Assembly (NCBI GenBank): GCA_035532735.1
Contig: DATKQM010000070.1
Span: 1-46,698 of the forward strand
Direction: 5' to 3'
From: Chersky-840 sp035532735
GTDB lineage: Bacteria; Actinomycetota; Acidimicrobiia; Acidimicrobiales; UBA8190
DNA: 46,698 nt
The notes below the pieces were generated by a model. The model was not told the DNA's origin and searched no databases. It was given only the letters and a program-made list of their open reading frames with translations. Position numbers and translations under genes: made by a program. Within the stretch, counting starts at the first letter, position 1, and every line of letters begins with the position of its first letter. Below, one piece after another: positions 41,564 to 46,698 of this stretch.

Positions 41564-42183
41564 CGAAGCTCCTTCTTCTGCTTGCTCGACTTCTTGCTCG
41601 ACTTCTTGCTCGACTTCTTGCTCGACGCGGGTTGGGGTGATGCCCGGGCTCGGAGCCGGTCGAGGCCGCGGGCCACGTTCGCCTTGGCCGTCCCCACCGG
41701 GCAATCGAGGACCGACGAGATCTCGGCGTAGGACAGGCCCACCACGTGTCGGAGGACGACCGGAACCCGATGGTGCTCGGGGAGCTCACGCAGCAGTCCC
41801 ACCAGGAGTTCGGAATCCTCGTCGTCTTCGGCAACTGCTTCAGGACCACGGCGGCGGTCGGTCACCTCGGGGTGTCGGTCGCTCGTCTCCCGGGGACGGC
41901 GCGCCGCGCGCCGCAGCGCGTTGCGGTACAGGTTCAAGGTGATGGTGAGGAGCCACGCCCTCGACTCGAGTGAGAGCACGCGGTCGGCTTCGAACCCCCG
42001 CAGCGCCTTGTAAGCCCGGATGAATGTCTCCTGGGCAAGGTCGTCGGCATCGGCGCTGGACCCACTCAGGCGCAGGGCGGTGGTGTAGACAGCGCCGGCA
42101 TGGGCGCGGACGAAGGCCGGGTACCCGGCGTCGAGGTCGCCGGCCAGATCGTCGAGCACGGCCGAGTCGCTGTGCAGTGCCAT
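41560..42183 (-). CDS. ECF-type sigma-70 factor with Lys/Ser-rich tail
   Basis: About 207 residues. Region 2 is AFVRAHAGAVYTTALRLSGS, then DADDLAQETFIRAYKALRGF. The linker RRPRETSDRHPEVTDRRRGP follows, then region 4: LPEHHRVPVVLRHVVGLSYA, EISSVLDCPVGTAKANVARG. The last 20 residues are SKKSSKKSSKKSSKQKK-like, encoded by a 12-bp tandem repeat. Such factors redirect RNA polymerase to stress promoters. No anti-sigma gene is adjacent. It overlaps the methyltransferase-Ada gene by 4 nt, suggesting a link to alkylation response. The start is the ATG at 42183 (GTG at 42186 possible). Confidence 0.88.
   Translation of the reverse strand: MALHSDSAVLDDLAGDLDAGYPAFVRAHAGAVYTTALRLSGSSADADDLAQETFIRAYKALRGFEADRVLSLESRAWLLTITLNLYRNALRRAARRPRETSDRHPEVTDRRRGPEAVAEDDEDSELLVGLLRELPEHHRVPVVLRHVVGLSYAEISSVLDCPVGTAKANVARGLDRLRARASPQPASSKKSSKKSSKKSSKQKKELR
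41581..41626. repeat. 12-bp tandem repeat encoding the sigma-factor tail
   Basis: About four copies of TTGCTCGACTTC run from 41581 to 41626. Read on the minus strand they give repeated S-K-K-S units. Copy number is likely to vary between strains by slippage, changing the length of the basic tail in frame. Confidence 0.85.
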
Positions 42184-42236
42184 CACACCCTCTCAACCCC
42201 GTCGGAGGTGATCCGGTTGCACCGGGTCGGAGATGC

Positions 42237-42761
42237 TCAGGCTTCCTCGGCCTCGACCCACTCCCGGTAGCGCAAGGCACGGGGTGACATGAGCGGGAAG
42301 GACACCACCACCAAGACAAAGAGCAAGAAGGTCGTCACATGGACGCCGGTGCACCACAGGCAGATGGCCTTGATGCTGAAGAGCTCAGCCGCCAGAAGGT
42401 AGAGGACGAAGCAGATCCCACTCACCGCCAGCGCCAGGCGAGCCACTGCCACCCAGGCGGCATTGACCCGCCACAACCGAGGGAAGTTGATGACGACCAT
42501 GGCGGTGAAGAACAGCAGCCCGAGGAGCGACACGGGAATGCCGAAGATGTAGGACCACTTGCTCGTGGTGACTTTGAGACAGTTCACGACCCCGGTGTCG
42601 GGGCAGCTCAGCGGTGCGCCGGTGAAGTGCTCGACCGTCAGGTACATCGAGACGCCGAACCCGATGATCGAGAGGAGGAACGCCGCCCAGGGCCGCCAGG
42701 TCGGCAGCGTGGGAAGCTCGTAAACCTGTCCCTGGTCCTGCTCGACGTCCGCGTCGGACAT
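42237..42761 (-). CDS. vitamin K epoxide reductase (VKOR) family membrane protein
   Basis: A 174-residue protein with four to five membrane helices. The active-site CxxC is CLWC (134-137), in the helix beginning AICLWCTGVHVTTF. The outer loop cysteines are C53 and C61 in SCPDTGVVNC, and S-K-W-S-Y-I-F-G-I-P-V follows as in bacterial VKORs. It reoxidises a periplasmic thiol oxidase using menaquinone. The gene just upstream encodes a membrane-anchored thioredoxin-like protein, its probable partner, ending 10 nt before this start. Confidence 0.92.
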   Translation of the reverse strand: MSDADVEQDQGQVYELPTLPTWRPWAAFLLSIIGFGVSMYLTVEHFTGAPLSCPDTGVVNCLKVTTSKWSYIFGIPVSLLGLLFFTAMVVINFPRLWRVNAAWVAVARLALAVSGICFVLYLLAAELFSIKAICLWCTGVHVTTFLLFVLVVVSFPLMSPRALRYREWVEAEEA

Positions 42762-42771
42762 CGTGGTCCCG

Positions 42772-43890
42772 TCAGCTCAGTTTCATGGAGACAGCCGCCT
42801 TGTGCGTCCCCGACGCCGAGCAAACCGCGGTCGGCTGGTTCCCGGTGATGGCGCAGATCGATGCCGTCAGGTAATTGGCGGTGCCGACGATCCGCTGGGT
42901 CACCACGTCGTTCGGATTCGACAGCTTGTTCGCGATCTCCTGTTGGTTGAGACCGGCCAGGACGTCGGGGACGTAGCTCGGTCCGAGCACGAAGATCTTG
43001 TTGTTGAAGTCCACGAACGGATAGCCGGTCTGCTGTCCGAATTGTTGTGAGTACTTCGACCACAAGTTGGACTGGGCGGTCGTGAGGGGCTGGAACAGCT
43101 TACGCGTCCCCGAGCCACTGTTGTCGTTGGTCTCGTGTTCCACCGACACCAGGCTCAGGTACTGGCTCGTGAACACCACGTTGCGGAACGAGAACGTGGC
43201 GGTGGCGGGATAGGCGTCCCAAGGCGACGAGGTCGTCTCGGTCAACCCCGACAACGTGCCGAAGCGGCTCAGGGCCAAGACCAAGGACCAGCGCTCGGCC
43301 GCGCAGTACGGGCAGAACTCGGCCCCGATGAACAGCACTTCGGGCTTGCCGTCGGCGGTGAGCTTGGGCTGGCCCTTGACCACCTGCGGTGCGGTGACAC
43401 CCGACCCGATCCCGACGGTGTCGGCCACGGTCTGAGAGACGCCGGTCACGTCGGACACCACGGTCGCCGAGGCCGTCGCGGGCGGGGGAAGGAGTCCGTT
43501 CTTGGGGGCGGCGGAATTCGACCCGCCCGTCACCTTCACCACCACGAAGACGAGCACGATCACCACCACCAACCCGATCGACACGAAAGCCAGGGTGGAA
43601 GGCGAGAACCGGCGCGGCGGTGGCGCGGTGATCTGCATGTTGGGGCGCGGGGCACGACCCTTGGCTCCGCCCGATGTGGGGGGACGGCCTTTGCCCCCGG
43701 TCGGAGGGCGACCCTTCGGAGCTCCGGTCTTGGCGCCACTGGTCTTGGCGGCTCCGGCCTTGGCGGCTCCGGCAGGTTGACGGCCTTTGGGCGCGGCCTT
43801 GGCGGGGGGGCGTTTGGCAGGGGAGCCTTTGCGCGCCTCGGGACCGGGCTTCTGCCTGGTTCCGTCGTCGCCTGGTGAAACCTGGCTCAT
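42772..43890 (-). CDS. DUF929-type membrane-anchored thioredoxin-like protein
   Basis: A 372-residue protein. Residues 1-95 are a Lys/Pro/Ala/Gly-rich cytoplasmic region like histone H1 tails. A single helix (about 98-120, TLAFVSIGLVVVIVLVFVVV) anchors it. The outer domain has EVLFIGAEFCPYCAAERWSL, with CPYC at 193-196, followed by the DUF929 blocks YPATATFSFRNVVFTSQYLS and TGYPFVDFNNKIFVLG. It probably oxidises or isomerises extracytoplasmic disulfides and is recharged by the VKOR encoded downstream. Two further cysteines near the C-terminus (SICAITGNQ, TAVCSASG) may form a structural disulfide. Confidence 0.85.
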   Translation of the reverse strand: MSQVSPGDDGTRQKPGPEARKGSPAKRPPAKAAPKGRQPAGAAKAGAAKTSGAKTGAPKGRPPTGGKGRPPTSGGAKGRAPRPNMQITAPPPRRFSPSTLAFVSIGLVVVIVLVFVVVKVTGGSNSAAPKNGLLPPPATASATVVSDVTGVSQTVADTVGIGSGVTAPQVVKGQPKLTADGKPEVLFIGAEFCPYCAAERWSLVLALSRFGTLSGLTETTSSPWDAYPATATFSFRNVVFTSQYLSLVSVEHETNDNSGSGTRKLFQPLTTAQSNLWSKYSQQFGQQTGYPFVDFNNKIFVLGPSYVPDVLAGLNQQEIANKLSNPNDVVTQRIVGTANYLTASICAITGNQPTAVCSASGTHKAAVSMKLS

Positions 43891-43993
43891 GTCTGTGGGT
43901 CCCCTTGCCTTATTTCTGGTGGTCGTTCAATGGTGCACCACGACGCACCGGAAGTGGGCGCGCCGGACGATCAGGGTGTCGTGGCGCTCGGCT

Positions 43994-44431
43994 TCAGCCG
44001 TTGCCCCGCCGGGCGCGCGCCGCGGTGGCGCGATGGCGACCGCCGGCCGGATACATCCGGGCGAGATGGTTCCACGAACACGTCGGACAGACCTCGACCA
44101 CGTAGACGACGACCTCGTCGGTGCGTCGGCACAGACGAGCCAACTCGGCCGACGTGGTCGGACAACGACCATTCTTGGGGAGTCGGGAGCCGAACACATA
44201 GGTGACGTGGACGACCGGGTTCTCCTCGCAGATGGGACAGTCCTCTGACAATTCCGTCCCGACATTGCGCGCCGCGCGCAGGAGCTCGGGGTGCGCGTCG
44301 CAGACGTCGAGACGCGACAGTCGGCCCTTCTTGAACTCGCTCACCACGGCGTTGCGGGCGAGTCGGTACTCGACACGTCCGCCCGTGCCCGAGACGGGAA
44401 ACCCCTGTAAAGCCGACGGCCCGAAAGTCAT
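43994..44431 (-). CDS. DUF5318-family protein
   Basis: A 145-residue actinobacterial protein of unknown function. Signatures: RVEYRLARNAVVSEFKKGRL, then DVCDAHPELLRAARNVG, EDCPICEENPVVHVTYVFGS and YVVEVCPTCSWNHLARMY. CPIC and CPTC probably bind zinc. The ATG at 44431 is chosen because a TACCCT -10 lies 7 nt upstream (leaderless); an in-frame ATG at 44437 is one base from that element. It is separated by 103 bp from the DUF929 gene downstream. Confidence 0.85.
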   Translation of the reverse strand: MTFGPSALQGFPVSGTGGRVEYRLARNAVVSEFKKGRLSRLDVCDAHPELLRAARNVGTELSEDCPICEENPVVHVTYVFGSRLPKNGRCPTTSAELARLCRRTDEVVVYVVEVCPTCSWNHLARMYPAGGRHRATAARARRGNG

Positions 44432-44438
44432 CGTCATA

Positions 44439-44444
44439 AGGGTA
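44439..44444 (-). promoter_or_regulatory. -10 element TACCCT for the DUF5318 gene
   Basis: On the minus strand TACCCT ends 7 nt before the ATG at 44431. This matches the spacing of the other proposed leaderless promoters in the window. Confidence 0.35.
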
Positions 44445-44497
44445 CCGTCGGCGCCACTTGAACCACTCGTGAAATCAGGAGTTCCACATCCGAGCAT

Positions 44498-44798
44498 CGG
44501 TGACCCGAGAACCCCTAACCGATCCCGCCGGCTCCTGAAGCGGGCTCCTGAAGCGGGCTCGTCACCGGGGCCACTCGGGCCGGTCGATCAACCCGCCCCC
44601 GGATTTCCACCGACCGGGCCTGACCCTGGGTGCCACAGGCATGTGACTTGGGCAGTGACATACCTGGCTCACCTGGGCACGAAAGTCCTGGTCAGAGCCC
44701 TTATTTGAACGGGGGCCTGTCGTTGCCGACACAGCACTCAGAATCCGATTTCGACGCCCAGGGGACTCCACGCCCCCCGGTTGGGTCCATGGGAGGAC
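44498..44798. other. gene-free stretch at the start of the right-hand accessory region
   Basis: I see no convincing coding sequence on either strand. It contains a 13-bp tandem duplication (GCTCCTGAAGCGG at 44531-44543 and 44544-44556) and a few GC-rich short inverted segments, but no tRNA, terminator with a T-run or obvious promoter. It separates the conserved DUF5318 gene from the lower-GC group of small unknown genes. Confidence 0.5.
44531..44560. repeat. 13-bp tandem duplication
   Basis: GCTCCTGAAGCGG is present twice head-to-tail, followed by a partial third copy (GCTC). It is non-coding. Confidence 0.8.
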
Positions 44799-45071
44799 TT
44801 ACGCGACGGGGTCCAGCCTGTCGACGGCCTCGGCCACGCTTTCGACGCTGTGCCGGATGGCGGTCAATGTCGAGTCCAGGTAGGTGAATAGGTCTGTCAT
44901 CGACTCAACGTCGAGAAGGCCAAACTCCACCTCGACCTTGACGACCTCATCGGCGCCACGAGGGTCCTGGTCGGCGGCCAGCATCCTGCGTCCGATGATG
45001 GTTCCCTCTCGCTCCTTGGCGATCGCATCTTTCAGAAACTGGGCCTGTGTTTTGCCGTCTGATCTGGGCAT
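44799..45071 (-). CDS. hypothetical protein (90 aa)
   Basis: The ATG at 45071 is preceded by AAAGGAGCATCAA, a good ribosome-binding site. The N-terminal half is charged and helical (KTQAQFLKDAIAKEREGTII). The middle VVKVEVEFGLLDVESMTDL suggests a strand and helix, and TYLDSTLTAIRHSVESVAEA a coiled-coil-like helix. No family is recognised. It is divergent from the small gene at 45149, with 77 bp between them containing a GGACC-N7-GGTCC inverted repeat. Confidence 0.6.
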   Translation of the reverse strand: MPRSDGKTQAQFLKDAIAKEREGTIIGRRMLAADQDPRGADEVVKVEVEFGLLDVESMTDLFTYLDSTLTAIRHSVESVAEAVDRLDPVA

Positions 45072-45113
45072 TTGATGCTCCTTTGTTCTGACTTCCGACT
45101 GGTCTGTGGCTTA

Positions 45114-45130
45114 GGACCACAAGAAGGTCC
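45114..45130. promoter_or_regulatory. GGACC-N7-GGTCC inverted repeat
   Basis: A perfect 5+5 bp inverted repeat in the 77-bp gap between two divergent small genes. It could be an operator or a small hairpin; nothing more can be said from the sequence. Confidence 0.25.
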
Positions 45131-45148
45131 GACGACGCTTCTGGCTTG

Positions 45149-45385
45149 ATGTTTGGTAAACTTGTGTTCACAAAGACACAGGGACTGGAGCAGCTTCGGC
45201 CTCTAACCCGCGCGGGCATAGCGCACTTTGTGGGTGAACCCGTCATTGTGCTCGACCCGTTCACCTTTCTCCCCGTAGCGGAAGCCAAAGCGACCTTTGT
45301 CTCTTCGCTAGCGGACGCTGTGTTTGACAATGGCGCCGACCGACCAGTGCCCGGACACTTCCCGCGGCTGCGATCAGCCTCTTAG
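45149..45385 (+). CDS. small hypothetical protein (78 aa)
   Basis: The frame reads MFGKLVFTKTQGLEQLRPLT, then AGIAHFVGEPVIVLDPFTFL and PVAEAKATFVSSLADAVFDN, which looks protein-like, with less GC-biased codons than the main chromosome. There is no clear ribosome-binding site. A TTG three bases upstream is an alternative start. Its end overlaps the start of the next gene by 56 nt in another frame, which is unusual and lowers confidence. No family is recognised. Confidence 0.4.
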   Translation: MFGKLVFTKTQGLEQLRPLTRAGIAHFVGEPVIVLDPFTFLPVAEAKATFVSSLADAVFDNGADRPVPGHFPRLRSAS

Positions 45386-45803
45386 GGTGCGTGCCGACAC
45401 AGCCCTCCTGTGCGACTGGGTAACGGTCCGAGAGGGCCTGCTCCATATCCTGGGCGGCGGGATCACTCGGATTCAGCGACCTGGTTTTCCGGCGCCCCTA
45501 GGCGTGTGTTTGGCCATGCGATTCATGGTGCATCCAACCGAGGCGCAGCAGCAGCACAACGTTGAGATTGTTCTCTTGAACGCTGACGGTCAGGAAGTGG
45601 TCAGAATCCCCGGAGGATTCAACATTACGGATATTGCGGCCCTGGCACCCGGAGAAGAGGCCGCCGTCAACTTTCCAGTTATCGTCAACAACGTGGTAAT
45701 CCCTGCCGCTGGCGCATATAGCTTTGAGCTACTGAATGATGGAATACACCAGGTCTCAGTACCATTTTGGGCGGCTGATCTGAATGTGGGGGGAGCGCCA
45801 TGA
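45330..45803 (+). CDS. DUF6941-like protein
   Basis: A 157-residue protein. RADTALLCDWVTVREGLLHI, then LGGGITRI, PLGVCLAMRFMVHPTEAQQQ and VEIVLLNADGQEVVRIPGGF resemble a beta-sandwich family of short bacterial proteins (DUF6941), whose function is unknown. The C-terminal part VIPAAGAYSFELLNDGIHQV fits. Codon use is less GC-rich than in the rest of the window. Its stop overlaps the ATG of the next small gene (ATGA), and the two are probably made together. The family name is from memory of its pattern. Confidence 0.65.
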   Translation: MAPTDQCPDTSRGCDQPLRVRADTALLCDWVTVREGLLHILGGGITRIQRPGFPAPLGVCLAMRFMVHPTEAQQQHNVEIVLLNADGQEVVRIPGGFNITDIAALAPGEEAAVNFPVIVNNVVIPAAGAYSFELLNDGIHQVSVPFWAADLNVGGAP

Positions 45804-46003
45804 CCAACACCGGGCCGGGGCACTTCGACAATCGAACCGATACCGAAGCAACGGTGGAACTCGATATGTCTGAAGTCGGCGAAAGCTCCGACTACGAAAC
45901 GTTTGAGGATCTGACTCGGAAGTTGTTAGCCGTTCCAAAGAGTGAAGTAGCTGCCGAGTATGCCGCGGCTGCTGCTACTGTCGACGAGGCTGAGACGGGC
46001 TAG
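45800..46003 (+). CDS. small acidic protein paired with the DUF6941-like gene
   Basis: A 67-residue acidic protein (ELDMSEVGESSDYETFEDLT, then RKLLAVPKSEV and an Ala/Glu-rich tail). The LTRKLLAVPKSEV segment recurs in small actinobacterial proteins of unknown function. It starts by 4-nt overlap with the preceding gene. Its stop overlaps the stop of the converging transposase pseudogene by 4 nt. Confidence 0.6.
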   Translation: MTNTGPGHFDNRTDTEATVELDMSEVGESSDYETFEDLTRKLLAVPKSEVAAEYAAAAATVDEAETG

Positions 46004-46698
46004 TCGTCGTTCGTGAGAGCGGCATATGTCAGCCGACGCCCGCTGACTCCGCTCACGGCAATCCGCATCCGGCTCAAGTCGGTTTCGGTTCTGTGGTTGT
46101 AGGCAGACGCCCGTTCGGTGACGTAACGATGCAGGTGCTCCGGGTCGACGTGAATCTGAGTGCCCTTGAGCGCCCTTTTGAGCAGGCTCCAGAAGTTCTC
46201 GACGGTGTTCGTGTGAACATCCCCCGACACGTACTCAACCGAGTGATTCACTGCCTTGTGGCCGAAGTATTTATCCAGGCCAGCGTATGCCTTGGCCTCA
46301 TCCGAGTAGACGTTGCTGCCTTCGGCCACCCACCGCCGACATAGGTCTCATCGACTTCGACCGTCCCCGAGAGCTTCAGGAAGGTCCGGGACTCCATGGC
46401 GAGCCGGATTCGGTGGAGGAAGAACCAGGCGGATTTCTGGGTGATGCCCAGGGCACGGCCGAGTTCGTGGCTGGAAATCGAGTTCTTTGAGTTCGCAATC
46501 AGCCAGATCGCCGGGAGCCAGACCTCCCAGCCCAGCGGGGAATCCTCGAAAATCGTTCCCACCCGAACCGAGAACTGGCGCTTACATCCCTTGCACTTCC
46601 AGATTCGGCGGGTGGTCAGGAAGGAGTGGTCCGTGCCCTGGCACCGAGGGCACACGGGCCGTCCCCCTGGCCACCGGAGGTTCGCCACGAACTCAAGG
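46000..46698 (-). pseudogene. IS1595 (ISXO2-like) transposase, internally deleted, runs off the window
   Basis: The N-terminal part (from the window edge to about 46333) has LEFVANLRWPGGRPVCPRCQ, then the zinc ribbon CPRC...CKGC, the helix-turn-helix ISSHELGRALGITQKSAWFF and the first catalytic Asp in VEVDETYVGG. The sequence then jumps frame to VAEGSNVYSDEAKAY (second Asp), NHSVEYVSGDVHTNTVENFW and LKRALKGTQIHV to the stop at 46000. Several dozen residues between the catalytic blocks are missing, so it should be inactive. The 5' end is beyond the window, and terminal inverted repeats are not visible. Confidence 0.85.

Noticed and set aside
44680..44720. GTTCAAAT near a GC-rich stem, resembling a tRNA T arm on the minus strand
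   Set aside because: The loop-closing C is absent and no acceptor or anticodon arm can be folded around it.
45149..46003. Toxin-antitoxin system
   Set aside because: Small paired genes fit the size, but no toxin fold, nuclease motif or antitoxin DNA-binding domain is visible.

Overview
The window is a high-GC actinobacterial chromosome segment, most likely from class Acidimicrobiia. The clues are the very high GC content, two secreted proteins carrying roughly 41-42-residue GYW-x-V-x-SDGG-x-F-x-F repeats that are common in that class, two F420-type luciferase-like oxidoreductases, DUF5318 and DUF929 proteins, a CYP142-like P450, and the gene order rpsF-ssb-rpsR-rplI-dnaB. The assignment is an inference from gene content.

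Layout. 1-2627 is a degraded accessory edge: the 3' part of tRNA-Gly(CCC), a frameshifted tyrosine-recombinase remnant, a glycine-rich secreted repeat protein and a collapsed hydrolase/adenylate-cyclase gene. 2713-9699 holds an MMPL transporter with a divergent TetR regulator, a large arylsulfatase and a CAP-domain protein with the second set of repeats. 9707-17721 is centred on an osmoprotectant ABC transporter (ATPase with CBS domains, two permeases, a binding lipoprotein), with an LLM oxidoreductase, a P450, a nitronate monooxygenase-like enzyme and an orphan, pocket-altered second binding protein. 17737-28657 is metabolic: two SDRs, a UbiA prenyltransferase, a VOC protein, an LpqC-like esterase, threonine ammonia-lyase, a single-chain fused electron transfer flavoprotein, an LLM enzyme, a SnoaL-like protein and a TM0106-family nuclease. 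28692-32190 has small unknown genes and a two-component system.

32191-36407 is the conserved replication/translation block dnaB, rplI, rpsR, ssb, rpsF plus panB. DnaA-box-like sites lie upstream of dnaB. 36490-40763 has a zinc-ribbon/SRPBCC/SDR operon and a likely menaquinone group (UbiE-type methyltransferase, membrane protein, geranylgeranyl-reductase-family flavoprotein). 40760-43890 is a probable operon of a DUF929 thioredoxin-like protein, VKOR, an ECF sigma factor and a methyltransferase fused to an Ada zinc domain in reversed order. From about 44.8 kb composition becomes less GC-rich and the genes are small and mostly unknown, ending in a deleted IS1595-type transposase cut by the window edge.

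Two architectural habits recur. Several starts have a TANNNT hexamer 6-7 nt upstream, which suggests leaderless transcripts. Several convergent pairs share or abut their stop codons. The items I find most unusual are the fused ETF, the permuted methyltransferase-Ada protein coupled to a sigma factor, the repeat-bearing secreted proteins, the altered second binding protein and the DnaA-box-like cluster. I saw no convincing complete new defence or biosynthetic system.
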